Counted from the stretch's first letter, positions 1 through 7,931 are shown. The stretch is 10,962 nucleotides of DNA from Flavobacteriales bacterium UBA972 (GCA_002292855.1 DBBY01000024.1:16216-27177), one strand, 5' to 3'. Made by a program: numbers and translations. The notes: a model not told the origin generated them from the letters alone.

Positions 1-2066
1 TGGCAGCCCGTCCAGACTCCGGTGACCAGGTTGGGAACCATTCCGATAAACCATCCGTCGGAGTTGTTTTGGGTGGTGCCCGTCTTGCCCGCAATCGGCA
101 TGTCAAAAGAGTAGGGAAAGCCCGTAGCCACTCCGTCGGGGTAGCCGCCGCCGCCGTAGCGCAGGCGAGCACCGGTTCCAAACTGGGTAACGCCCTGAAG
201 CAAACTGGTCATGGTGTAGGCAACTTCGGGGCTGAAGACCTCGCGCGTGGTAGGCCCAAATTCGTCGAGTACTACGCCGTTGGCGTCTTCGATGCGGAGC
301 ATGACAATGGGCTCGGTGTACAGCCCCTGGTTGCCAAAGGCGGTATAGGCGCCCACAAGCTCAAAGACGCTCATGTCGACGGTGCCCAGCGCGATGGACG
401 GAACCACCGGAATGTCAGAGCGCACCCCCAGGTTTTGCGCCAGCTGGGCAATTGGGGCCGGACCAACCTGCTTCATGAGGTAGGCGGTAATAGTATTGAC
501 CGAGCCGGCCAAGGCCTGCTTGAGGGTAAGCACTCCGCCGTACTTGTTGTCGGAATTGCTGGGGCACCATGATTCGGCAAGTCCGTACTGGCCCGCCTCG
601 ATGCAGGTTTGAATGTTGGGAACCTGCATGCAGGGCGAGTACTTTTTGTCTGCAATGGCCGCCGCATAGACAAAGGGTTTAAACGTGGAACCCACTTGGC
701 GACGCCCTTGGCGAACGGCATCGTACTTAAAGTGCTTAAAATCTACGCCCCCTACCCAGGCCTTGATGAATCCGGTTTGGGGCTCCACGCTGAGGAGTCC
801 GACTTGATAAATCGACTTCATGTACTTAATGGAGTCCCAGGGGCTCATGAGGGTATCGCGGTCGCCGCCCCAGGCAAAAACCTTCATATCAAGGGGCTTT
901 TTAAATTCTGCAAGGGCGGCCGCTTCACCCATCCCTGCGTCGCGCAGCGACTGCCAGCGAGGAGTTTGCTTCATTGCCTTGGCAATGATTTGGTTGGCAC
1001 CTGCCACGGAATTGCCTTGGTCAAAATAAAAGGGACCTGCAGCACGGCCCTTGATTTGCCTAAAGAAGGCCTTTTGCAGCTGGGTCATGTGCTGCTCTAC
1101 GGCCTCTTCTGCAGCGCGCTGCACTCGGCTGTCTATGGTCGTGTAGATTTTGAGACCGTCGGTGTAGAGGTTGTATTCGCTGCCGTCGGGCTTGCGGTGG
1201 GTCGTAACCCACTCCTTCATGTACTGGCGAATGTGTTCGCGCAGGTAGGGAGCCAGACCCTTGTCGTGCCCCCCGGGGGTAAAGTCGATTTTTACCGGCA
1301 GGGCCTTAAGGGAGTCGGCCTCTTCTTCGGTAATGAAGTTGCTGTTCTCCATTTGGCTAAGCACGGTATTTCGACGGTTCAGCGCAGACTCCTCACGGCC
1401 CTCGCGGGCAGGGTTGTAGAGCCACGGGTTTTTGCACATTCCCACGAGTAAGGCAGACTCTTCGGCATGGAGTTCCGCAGGCATCTTGCCGAAGTAAACG
1501 TTAGAAGCGTTATAAATGCCTACCCCTTGGTACAAAAAGTCAAACTGGTTGAAGTACATCGCTATAATCTCCTCCTTGGAGTACCGCGACTCGAGCTGCA
1601 TCGAAATAATCCACTCCTTGGGCTTTTGAAACAAGCGTTTAAAGCCCCGAGCGGGCTCGTGAAACATTTGCTTCGCAAGCTGCTGCGTAATGGTGGATCC
1701 GCCCCCGTCGCGCCCAAGCTTGACCACGGCGCGTGCCAGGGCGCGAAAGTCGATTCCGCCGTGCTTTAAAAATCGCTCGTCTTCGGTGGCTATAAGTGCC
1801 TGAACGAGGTGCTCCGGAAGCTCGCCGTAGTCAGAATGCACGCGGTTTTCGGTAAAAAAAGTACCGAGCTGACGCCCGTCTGAAGTAATAATCTGGGTGG
1901 CGAGGTAGCTCTTAGGATTGGCGATTTCTTCGGTCGAGGGAAGGCTGCCAAACAAACCTGCCCAGGTGAGCAGAAGCAGCAGAATCAGGCTGATGGGCGC
2001 TGCTACCACCGCGTACCAAAACCAGCGAACCAGGATGCGAAAGTCGGTGTTCTCAGTTTTTGCCAT
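1..2066 (-). CDS. mrcA: Penicillin-binding protein 1A (class A, bifunctional), 3' end outside the window
   Basis: This is a bifunctional peptidoglycan synthase: a GT51 glycosyltransferase polymerises lipid II and a transpeptidase cross-links the stems on the periplasmic side of the inner membrane. I translated 688 residues without a stop. There is a short cytoplasmic tail, one membrane segment at about residues 15-40, and the GT51 domain with EDERFLKHGG (catalytic Glu95), GGSTITQQLAK at 122-132, Glu151 as probable second catalytic Glu, and KEEIIAMYFN at 164-173. The transpeptidase has all three motifs: STFK (nucleophile Ser460, Lys463), SVN at 522-524 and KTG at 661-663. The stretch at about 393-415 (VFAWGG, MSPWDSI) resembles Bacteroidota PBP1A. 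The gene starts inside gldH with a 14-base overlap, so the two are probably co-transcribed. The missing part should be only the end of the transpeptidase domain and the tail. The family call is firm; the E. coli-style symbol is a convenience. Confidence 0.96.
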   Translation of the reverse strand, partial: MAKTENTDFRILVRWFWYAVVAAPISLILLLLLTWAGLFGSLPSTEEIANPKSYLATQIITSDGRQLGTFFTENRVHSDYGELPEHLVQALIATEDERFLKHGGIDFRALARAVVKLGRDGGGSTITQQLAKQMFHEPARGFKRLFQKPKEWIISMQLESRYSKEEIIAMYFNQFDFLYQGVGIYNASNVYFGKMPAELHAEESALLVGMCKNPWLYNPAREGREESALNRRNTVLSQMENSNFITEEEADSLKALPVKIDFTPGGHDKGLAPYLREHIRQYMKEWVTTHRKPDGSEYNLYTDGLKIYTTIDSRVQRAAEEAVEQHMTQLQKAFFRQIKGRAAGPFYFDQGNSVAGANQIIAKAMKQTPRWQSLRDAGMGEAAALAEFKKPLDMKVFAWGGDRDTLMSPWDSIKYMKSIYQVGLLSVEPQTGFIKAWVGGVDFKHFKYDAVRQGRRQVGSTFKPFVYAAAIADKKYSPCMQVPNIQTCIEAGQYGLAESWCPSNSDNKYGGVLTLKQALAGSVNTITAYLMKQVGPAPIAQLAQNLGVRSDIPVVPSIALGTVDMSVFELVGAYTAFGNQGLYTEPIVMLRIEDANGVVLDEFGPTTREVFSPEVAYTMTSLLQGVTQFGTGARLRYGGGGYPDGVATGFPYSFDMPIAGKTGTTQNNSDGWFIGMVPNLVTGVWTGC

Positions 2067-2535
2067 CGCTGCGGTAGAGTTTAAGGGCTACGGAATGAAT
2101 TCCGCGCAGGGGTTCGTCGCGCATCAAATGCTGAACTCGGAATCGATAGGTTTCGGCCTTCGGAAAGCGAAGGCCTTCTTGGCGGTAGGCCAGCGAAAGG
2201 GTCTTAAGCCCGGCGATGCCCTCGCCCAACCAGCGTCCGTCGGGGCTGGCGAGCTGAAATTCCACCGTGTCTTCATACACGGTTCCCGCGGAGTTGAGCA
2301 CGTCGCGGCCGAGGTAGAGGTTGCGGTAGGGGTAGTCGCCTGCGTGGCGCAGGTCCATCTCAACGCGGTAGGTGGCGCTGGTGTCGGTGACTGGGACCTC
2401 AAAAACCAGCATGGAGTCGCGGTGCCAAGCTTCGCCGTCGATTTCGCGAACAACCATAAATTCCGGGCTTGGTCCGCATGAAGCGACTAAAATGGCAAGG
2501 GCGGCAAAGGCGCAAATACGCAGAATTAGATGCAT
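2053..2535 (-). CDS. gldH: Gliding motility lipoprotein GldH
   Basis: The 160-residue protein has a lipoprotein signal: a short hydrophobic stretch after Met-His-Leu and a lipobox VASC, with Cys20 as the lipidated residue. The mature part resembles GldH, a Bacteroidota lipoprotein required for gliding in Flavobacterium johnsoniae and also found in non-gliding members of the phylum. Recognisable parts are the early strand FEVPV, the YPYRNLYL segment and the DTVEFQLASPDGRWLGEG region. Its length matches the family. The gene sits directly upstream of, and overlaps, the PBP1A gene, which is a recurrent arrangement in this phylum and supports the call. Its molecular role is not established beyond association with gliding and the cell envelope. 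Divergent porZ begins only 20 bases away. Confidence 0.88.
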   Translation of the reverse strand: MHLILRICAFAALAILVASCGPSPEFMVVREIDGEAWHRDSMLVFEVPVTDTSATYRVEMDLRHAGDYPYRNLYLGRDVLNSAGTVYEDTVEFQLASPDGRWLGEGIAGLKTLSLAYRQEGLRFPKAETYRFRVQHLMRDEPLRGIHSVALKLYRSDGKN

Positions 2536-2542
2536 ACGTTTA
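2535..2542 (+). promoter_or_regulatory. Candidate Bacteroidota -7 element for porZ-recO
   Basis: TACGTTTA differs from the Bacteroidota -7 consensus TAnnTTTG at one position and ends 13 bases before the porZ ATG at 2556. I found no TTG (-33 element) at the usual 19-21 bases upstream, so support is weak. If it is real, the porZ leader would be only a few bases long. Confidence 0.3.
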
Positions 2543-2548
2543 ATACTG

Positions 2549-2556
2549 CGAAGGTA
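2549..2556 (-). promoter_or_regulatory. Candidate Bacteroidota -7 element for gldH-PBP1A
   Basis: Read on the minus strand, TACCTTCG matches TAnnTTTG at all but one position. It lies 13 bases before the gldH ATG at 2535, exactly mirroring the plus-strand candidate. No convincing -33 TTG was seen upstream, so this is tentative. Confidence 0.28.
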
Positions 2557-4886
2557 TGCATCTTTGTGAGGTGGGACGAGGATTCGTTAGGGCTTGGAGC
2601 TCAATAGCTGCAGCAGCATGTTCAGTGACTATGCTGGGCCAAACCCCCGTGGAATCCTGGCAGTACCACGCTCCGTTTCGCGAGTCGTTGCGGATCGCGG
2701 TTCTCGAAGATCGAGTACTCTCGCTTAGCCCCTATGGCCTGGTTAGCCTTGAGTTGGACGGTCGCGTGCTAACCGCTCAGAGCACGGTAGAAGGCTTGAG
2801 TGGGGTGGGAATGACTTCCCTGGTGGCAAGCCCCGACGGCCAGTATGCCCTGATCGGCTATCAAGACGGGCGCATTGATCGATGGACCCCCAGCGAAGTG
2901 CGCAGCATTGACGATATTCCGCGCAGCGGGCAATTCCAGGGCCGTACCACCCTGTTCGATTGGGCCTTTGCCGGGCCAGACAAGGCCTTTATTGCCGCGG
3001 ATTTTGGACTCGTTGAACTGGATTTAGTGCTGAATGCAGTGCGCGGAACCTACCGCATTCGCAGCGACAGCGAGCCCATGAGGGTGAGCGCCGTAGCGGT
3101 ACTTGGCGACTCTGTTTTTGCCGCTACCGAGCAGGGCTTAAAGTCGGCCTCCCTGTTGGCTCCTCTTTACCTGCCCTCGTCTTGGCAGTCGAGCGGACGC
3201 TTTGCCGACTCCGTCATCACGTCGCTTGCCGCGGTTCAGGGCAAACTTACCGCGGTTTCGGCGGGCCGGGCCTACCAGCGCGACTCGGGGCTTTGGCAGA
3301 ACCTCGCCACACCCGGCGACGGCCAAGAGGTCAGGCGGGTTTGCGGCTGCGGACCGCGCACAGCAGTGATTCGAGACTTTGACATCAAACTCTTTGACAG
3401 TCAGGGACTTTTAGTAAGCGACCTCTCTGGAGGGCTCTCGGGAAACAGCCGCTTCACGCCCCGCGATCTTGCCTGCGGTTTTGTGGGCCAAGACGGCCAA
3501 GCCATGCGCTGGGTGGCCAATCCCACCCGCGGAATCACCCTTGTCGACAACCCGAACTACGCCCAGCACTTCAGCATTAACGGTCCGGCCGGCCCCCAGG
3601 CCTTCGACGTGCGCTGGGAGCCGAGCCGCGGAACCACGGTGTTAAGCGGCGCAACCGAGGGCCCTTGGACTCCGCTCTACCAAAACAACGGACTCTACCG
3701 ACTGGCCAGCCCCGGCAGCCTCTGGAAGCATGCCGACGGCACTGCCTTTGCCGGGGCCAAGGACATTCTGGAGGTTTGCACGAACCCGGCGGACTCCGCT
3801 CACTGGTTTGCGGCCTCTTGGGGTGGAGGCGTTTTGGAGTTCCGCGACGGGGCCCTGTTTCGCCGCTGGACGGTTGGTAACTCCTCCCTGCGCGCAGCAA
3901 ACGGAGCCGGGCCCAACGACGTGCGCTGCGGCGGCATGGTATGGGGGCAAGACGGCGCCCTTTGGGTTACCAACAGCCTGTCGGACCTGCCCCTGCATCG
4001 CTACGATCCCGGCAGCGAAACCTGGCAAGGATTCGCCATAGGCTCCCTCAATGGGCAGTCCATAAAGCAGATTCAGCAGGCAGACAACGGAGACTTTTGG
4101 ATTCAAACCCGAACGGCAGGCCTGGTGGCAGTGCGCATTGCAGGCGGAATGGCCTCCTCGAGGGTCCTAACGTCGGGAGTGGGCAACGGCAGCCTCCCGA
4201 GCTCGAGCATCGGAGCCTTTGACCTGGCCCCCGACGGCAAGCTTTGGGTCGGAACCGCCAATGGACTCGGCCTGCTCTACAATCCCAAAAACGCCTTCAC
4301 CGGCGGCCCCTTTGAGGCCCAGCAGCTCCTTGTGGAGGTCGACGGCCGCGTTCAAGCCGTTTTGGCCGGGCAAACCATTACCGCCATCGCAACCGACGGA
4401 GGCAACCGCAAATGGATTGGCACTGCAAGCGCGGGGCTCTTTTTGCTCTCGCCCGACGGACTTCTGGAGCTGGCGCACTACCGAAGCGACAACAGCCCCC
4501 TGCCTAGCAACCGAATCAACGGCATCGCCCTCGACACCGACTTGGGCTACGCCTACATTGCCACCGACGAAGGACTTTTTGCCCTGAGGAACGCCTCCAC
4601 GGCTCCGGCCGATCGGCTTAACGATGCGCTGCTCTTCCCCAACCCCTACCGCCCCGAGTTTCGCGGCCCATGGACCATAAACGGCCTGGCAGACAACTGC
4701 TACGTCAAGGTGACGACCACCGACGGGCGCCGGGTTTCAGAGGGCTTTGCTTCGGGAGGCCAGTTCGTTTGGGATACCCTCGACCCCGAAGGCAGCCCGG
4801 TTGCCAGCGGACTCTACCAGTTTTGGATCAACGACCCCCTGGGCGCCCAAGTGCGCGTGCTGCAGGGACTGCTGGTTCGGCCCTAA
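2556..4886 (+). CDS. porZ: Type IX secretion system attachment-complex protein PorZ
   Basis: PorZ is a surface component of the T9SS attachment complex. In Porphyromonas gingivalis it works with the sortase PorU and presents A-LPS for attachment to cargo proteins. This 776-residue product has a signal peptide (Arg-containing start, hydrophobic core at about 14-28, likely cleavage after Gln29). It continues with a long beta-propeller region containing Trp- and Gly-rich blade motifs such as ALWVTN (about 468), LWVGTANGLGLL (about 563), KWIGTASAGLFLL (about 618) and YIATDEGLFAL (about 666). It ends in a T9SS C-terminal-type beta-sandwich from about residue 690, with FPNPYRPEF and SGLYQFWI. Length and architecture match PorZ. 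A GTG at 2571 is an alternative start that would also keep the signal peptide. The stop abuts recO, a pairing often seen in Bacteroidota and strong support for PorZ over other two-propeller proteins. Confidence 0.9.
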   Translation: MHLCEVGRGFVRAWSSIAAAACSVTMLGQTPVESWQYHAPFRESLRIAVLEDRVLSLSPYGLVSLELDGRVLTAQSTVEGLSGVGMTSLVASPDGQYALIGYQDGRIDRWTPSEVRSIDDIPRSGQFQGRTTLFDWAFAGPDKAFIAADFGLVELDLVLNAVRGTYRIRSDSEPMRVSAVAVLGDSVFAATEQGLKSASLLAPLYLPSSWQSSGRFADSVITSLAAVQGKLTAVSAGRAYQRDSGLWQNLATPGDGQEVRRVCGCGPRTAVIRDFDIKLFDSQGLLVSDLSGGLSGNSRFTPRDLACGFVGQDGQAMRWVANPTRGITLVDNPNYAQHFSINGPAGPQAFDVRWEPSRGTTVLSGATEGPWTPLYQNNGLYRLASPGSLWKHADGTAFAGAKDILEVCTNPADSAHWFAASWGGGVLEFRDGALFRRWTVGNSSLRAANGAGPNDVRCGGMVWGQDGALWVTNSLSDLPLHRYDPGSETWQGFAIGSLNGQSIKQIQQADNGDFWIQTRTAGLVAVRIAGGMASSRVLTSGVGNGSLPSSSIGAFDLAPDGKLWVGTANGLGLLYNPKNAFTGGPFEAQQLLVEVDGRVQAVLAGQTITAIATDGGNRKWIGTASAGLFLLSPDGLLELAHYRSDNSPLPSNRINGIALDTDLGYAYIATDEGLFALRNASTAPADRLNDALLFPNPYRPEFRGPWTINGLADNCYVKVTTTDGRRVSEGFASGGQFVWDTLDPEGSPVASGLYQFWINDPLGAQVRVLQGLLVRP

Positions 4887-5582
4887 ATGGAACTTCAGGC
4901 ACAGCCCGCCCTGGTCCTGGGTCGCACCCGTCAAGGCGATCGCGCACTGGTGATTCGGCTCTGGCTGCGCGAGACCGGGCCTTGGTCGGCCTACATTCCC
5001 AACGCGCGCTCTTCGTCGGGCGGATTCTGGCCCGCCATGGCCCAGCCCCTTACGGCGCTGGAGGTCGTTCCGGCCCGTGGCCGCGGTAGCCTTGGCCGCC
5101 TCAAAGAAGCACGACTCAACCCCGTTTGGCGCCGTCTCCACGACGAGCCTCTAACTCAAATGCTGGTAATGTATGCGGCCGAAGTTTTGGGCCGCGTGCT
5201 GCACGAAGGCAGCTCGAGCCCTGCCTTTTTTGATGAGGTCCTAGCCCAACTCACCGAATGGGACCAGCCACAAACGCCCCTGAGCCACGCTGCCCTAGAC
5301 TGGACCCTGCTCTTGTGCCGCCATCTAGGCTTTGAACTGGAGGCGCCCGAGTATAGGGGCTGGTTGTTTTTTCCGGCCGAAGGAGCCTGGGCACCCCTGG
5401 GCAGCCATGCTTCGCGAGCCCTGACCCCTGAGGTTTCGGAGTCGCTGGCGGCCGCCCTTCACGGCGAGCCTCTGGGCAGGGAGCGACGAAACGAGGCCCT
5501 GGATGCCCTGCTCGCCTACCTTGAGGCCCAGCACAGCGGCTGGGGCCAGCTCAAGTCGGTAGAAGTACTGCGCAGCCTATAG
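4887..5582 (+). CDS. recO: DNA repair protein RecO
   Basis: RecO is the recombination mediator of the RecFOR pathway. It binds single-stranded DNA and SSB, and with RecR loads RecA at gaps. The 231-residue product fits the family. It has an N-terminal OB-fold (ALVLGRTRQGDRALVIRLW, then SAYIPNARSS and QPLTALEVV) followed by the RLKEARLNP segment. The rest is a helical C-terminal domain containing LLLCRHLGFELEAP and FFPAEGAW. The four-cysteine zinc cluster found in some RecO proteins is absent. The ATG follows the porZ TAA with no spacing (TAAATG), so translation probably depends on termination-reinitiation from porZ and the two are co-transcribed. Its TAG is one base from the opposing stop of the DUF4837 gene. 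Confidence 0.93.
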   Translation: MELQAQPALVLGRTRQGDRALVIRLWLRETGPWSAYIPNARSSSGGFWPAMAQPLTALEVVPARGRGSLGRLKEARLNPVWRRLHDEPLTQMLVMYAAEVLGRVLHEGSSSPAFFDEVLAQLTEWDQPQTPLSHAALDWTLLLCRHLGFELEAPEYRGWLFFPAEGAWAPLGSHASRALTPEVSESLAAALHGEPLGRERRNEALDALLAYLEAQHSGWGQLKSVEVLRSL

Positions 5583-5583
5583 C

Positions 5584-6663
5584 CTACTTCGGGGAGGATG
5601 CTCCCCAGCGCAGGGATGCGGCTATTTCGTCGAGCTCCATCAAGAGCCGGTATTTTTTGATGCTGGGAGCAAAAAGTAGGGCATCGGCCGTTACCACAGC
5701 GCCCGCTTCATCGGCAAAAATTCGGTGGCTCACAAAGGGTCCGCCCCCGAAGCCTCCCACGGTTTTGAACAAGCCAGCAGTGCGTATGGCGCGTTGGCCG
5801 TCGGCAGTCGTGTAAAAGGCTTGAGTCGGCGGAACCAAAAGCTCGGTGGCAAGGTGGCTGTTGGCTGCAGTACCTTCAAAATAACTTCGCAGCAAGGCGT
5901 CGCGGTCTACGATAACGTCGGCCTCGGGCGTGGGAGAATCGTCGGCCGCTTTTCGCGACACAATGAGGTACTGTTGGCTTTTTTTGGTTTGCATGCGGAG
6001 CACGACGAGCCCCGGCCTGCTCAAGGTCACCAAAAATCCTTCGGGCAGAAGCATTTCCGAAACACCGATGCCGCGAAGTTCCTTTGGCAATGGAGTCTGC
6101 GATCGTTCCTTGAGCTTTTGACGCAGAACCTGCGCGTCGTGCGCGGCAAATTGGTCCCCAAGTTTCGGAAGCACCTTGGCCAGTAAACCGGGCAAGGCCT
6201 CGACAGAGGGAGCAATTACCTGAACGGCCAGTTGCGGACGGGCGTAGGCATCGCGCACCTCCAGCACCGCGGTCGAGTCGGGGATGATCTCAATACTCAA
6301 AAGGCTTTTGCCTCGGCGCAAGAGGCTATTAATCTTCTGCGGAACAGCATGTATGATTCCAAAGCGCGGCTCAGCCTGGGGCAGACCCTCGACGGGAGCT
6401 CCTAGAATTTCAGCCACCGCCAAACCCGCGCCTTCATTCCAAAGGCCTTCGGGGCAGATTACAGTCAGGTCGTTGTGGGTTCCGTTGCTCGGCGGCAGGC
6501 TTCTGCGTTGCGACGTTTGGCCGCCCTTGCCCTCAGCGCCTTTATTGCCCTCGGACTCCTCTGCGGCACAGCCTGCGACCAAGGCAAGCATGCCGACCAC
6601 AGCGGCCTTGGCGACCAATGCAGTAAAACAGGCAGGTTTTGGGCTCAAAGTCCAGGCGCTCAT
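5584..6663 (-). CDS. DUF4837 family lipoprotein of unknown function
   Basis: This 359-residue protein is a member of DUF4837, a Bacteroidota-restricted family without an assigned function. An N-terminal hydrophobic segment (about 15-31) ends in the lipobox VAGC with Cys32 as the lipidation site. A low-complexity Gly/Glu/Lys/Ser/Gln linker follows (about 33-54). The folded domain opens with the family signature LPPSNGTHNDLTVI (56-69), GLWNEGAG (73-80) and GLPQAEPRF (93-101). The C-terminal part includes GPFVSHRIF and LLFAPSIKKYRLLMELDEI, as expected for the family. The start is set by an ATGA overlap with the mltD stop, implying translational coupling. It is the last gene of the operon. Outer- or inner-membrane anchoring with a periplasmic domain is inferred. 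A role alongside MltD in cell-wall turnover is only a guess from gene order. Confidence 0.87.
   Translation of the reverse strand: MSAWTLSPKPACFTALVAKAAVVGMLALVAGCAAEESEGNKGAEGKGGQTSQRRSLPPSNGTHNDLTVICPEGLWNEGAGLAVAEILGAPVEGLPQAEPRFGIIHAVPQKINSLLRRGKSLLSIEIIPDSTAVLEVRDAYARPQLAVQVIAPSVEALPGLLAKVLPKLGDQFAAHDAQVLRQKLKERSQTPLPKELRGIGVSEMLLPEGFLVTLSRPGLVVLRMQTKKSQQYLIVSRKAADDSPTPEADVIVDRDALLRSYFEGTAANSHLATELLVPPTQAFYTTADGQRAIRTAGLFKTVGGFGGGPFVSHRIFADEAGAVVTADALLFAPSIKKYRLLMELDEIAASLRWGASSPK
5591..5606. terminator. GC-rich hairpin at the recO / DUF4837 convergent junction (possible terminator)
   Basis: GGGGAG (5591-5596) and CTCCCC (5601-5606) form a perfect six-pair stem with a GATG loop. It begins nine bases after the recO stop and lies within the last codons of the opposing lipoprotein gene. 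Neither strand has a T-tract after the stem, so it is not a canonical intrinsic terminator. It is listed because it is the only strong hairpin I noticed where two operons converge. Confidence 0.3.
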
Positions 6664-7931
6664 TTCTTCACGATGAGCCTTTGGCCAATCTGAATCGTAG
6701 TGCTGCGGAGGCGGTTCCAGCGTTGAATGTCGCTGACCTTGCTACCGTACTTTTTGGCAATGCTGCTCAAGGTTTCGCCCGACCGAACCTTATGGTAGCG
6801 CAGCGTCGTTTCGGCTGCTGCAGCAGTTGCAGTAGGTGCGGCCGTCTCTTCAGAAGCGCTGGCGACCGCGCGATTGGGCTGCGACCCGGCATAGGCGGAG
6901 TCGGCGCACTCCATAAAGCTCGCTACCGCGGCCCGAGGCAGCACCAAGGGGTACATTTTTCCGTCGCGCGGAGCAGGAATAATTCCCAGCTTGTACATCG
7001 GGTTAAGCACCTTTAGAAGGGCAGGATCCACGCTAAAATGCTTCGAAGCTTGGAGTAAATCAAGGGTTGCAGTGGCCTGCACGGTATCTACATCAAAAAA
7101 GGACGCCGGGGGCATGTCCGCAAAAATTCCGTGGAGTCCGCCGTAGGTCAGGGCATAGTTAGCCGCAATAAAGTTGGGAACGTAGCTGCGGGTCTCCTTG
7201 GGCAGGTAGGGGCGAACTTCCCAGTAGTTGGTCTTGCCTCCGGAGGCGCGAATTGCCTTGGCCACGTTGCCAGGCCCGGCATTGTAGGCAGCAAGGGCGA
7301 GCTCCCAGTTGTCAAACATGTCAAACAGCTTGAGGAGGTAGCGGCAAGCGGCGTCGGTAGACTTTACCGGGTCAGAACGCTCGTCGACGTAGTTGCCAAT
7401 CTCAAGGCCCTGAATCTTGCCGGTGGCATACATGAACTGCCACAGACCCTTGGCTCCGGCGGGGCTTGTGGCCAGGGGGTTTAGGGCGGACTCGATCATT
7501 GGCAGCGCGCGCAGTTCCATGGGCAGGTTGTACTGATCGAGGGCAGCCTCAAACAGGGGAAAGTAGTAGCGGCCCCGGCCCATTACGCGCGAAACCAAGT
7601 CTTTTTTGCGCACGACATACATGGCGATGGCGTTTTTTACGTCGGCATTGTAGCGAAGATCCATGGGAGAGCGTCGGTCAAGAGCGGCCAAGCGCTGCTT
7701 GATTACCTCGTCGCTCAGTTCCAATGAGGCACCGGCCAGGCTGTCTACGGGTGCCTTGAACTGGCTGGTCCAGTTGCGCTCGCTGCCGCTGAGCAACCAC
7801 TTTGCATACATAGTGTCTACCCGGGTTGCAAGGCCATGGATGACGCTGTCTGTGGCTGCAGCACGCGGCGCATAGCCCATCGCGGAGGGCGCAAAAGAGA
7901 GGGCGGTAAGGAGCGCTATAAAACGAATCAT
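6660..7931 (-). CDS. mltD: Membrane-bound lytic murein transglycosylase D-like, SLT plus LysM
   Basis: A secreted lytic transglycosylase that cleaves the MurNAc-GlcNAc bond of peptidoglycan to give 1,6-anhydro ends. The 423-residue protein has a signal peptide (about 1-19, no lipobox cysteine), then a helical region. The SLT (GH23) domain at about 120-265 contains ALPMIESALNP with catalytic Glu147, SPAGAKGLWQFM at 156-167 and AYNAGPGN at 215-222. A weak LysM-like segment lies at about 285-335 (LLQASKHFSVDPALLKVLNP, later YPLVLP). An Ala/Thr-rich linker at about 356-375 leads to one clear C-terminal LysM (YHKVRSGETLSSIAKKYG to IGQRLIVKK, 379-423), which binds glycan chains. E. coli MltD is a lipoprotein; this one appears not to be. 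Its ATG overlaps the gatA stop (ATGA), and its stop overlaps the DUF4837 start in the same way. Confidence 0.92.
   Translation of the reverse strand: MIRFIALLTALSFAPSAMGYAPRAAATDSVIHGLATRVDTMYAKWLLSGSERNWTSQFKAPVDSLAGASLELSDEVIKQRLAALDRRSPMDLRYNADVKNAIAMYVVRKKDLVSRVMGRGRYYFPLFEAALDQYNLPMELRALPMIESALNPLATSPAGAKGLWQFMYATGKIQGLEIGNYVDERSDPVKSTDAACRYLLKLFDMFDNWELALAAYNAGPGNVAKAIRASGGKTNYWEVRPYLPKETRSYVPNFIAANYALTYGGLHGIFADMPPASFFDVDTVQATATLDLLQASKHFSVDPALLKVLNPMYKLGIIPAPRDGKMYPLVLPRAAVASFMECADSAYAGSQPNRAVASASEETAAPTATAAAAETTLRYHKVRSGETLSSIAKKYGSKVSDIQRWNRLRSTTIQIGQRLIVKK

Larger units (their letters stand above)
2528..2563. repeat. Perfect 10-bp inverted repeat spanning both divergent start codons
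   Basis: The left arm AGATGCATAC (2528-2537) and right arm GTATGCATCT (2554-2563) are exact reverse complements separated by 16 bases. Each arm holds the first codons (Met-His and the start of Leu) of gldH on the minus strand and porZ on the plus strand, so both proteins begin Met-His-Leu. Past one mismatch, two further bases also pair toward the centre. Each arm also contains the self-complementary hexamer ATGCAT. The repeat is seen directly; a role as operator or as a hairpin in the 5' mRNA is inference. Confidence 0.75.

Noticed and set aside
609..1451. A 280-codon open frame on the plus strand (and others at 69-572 and 1467-1769)
   Set aside because: These lie antisense to the PBP1A frame, which has intact GT51 and transpeptidase motifs. 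The products resemble no family and reflect the scarcity of stops in GC-rich DNA.
3577..4106. Several open frames of 70-154 codons on both strands inside porZ
   Set aside because: They are Arg/Pro/Gly-rich shadow frames of the porZ coding sequence with no recognisable domain, and porZ is continuous across the region.
5725..6186. A 153-codon plus-strand frame opposite the DUF4837 gene
   Set aside because: The minus-strand gene has a lipobox, family motifs and a coupled start; the plus frame has none of these.
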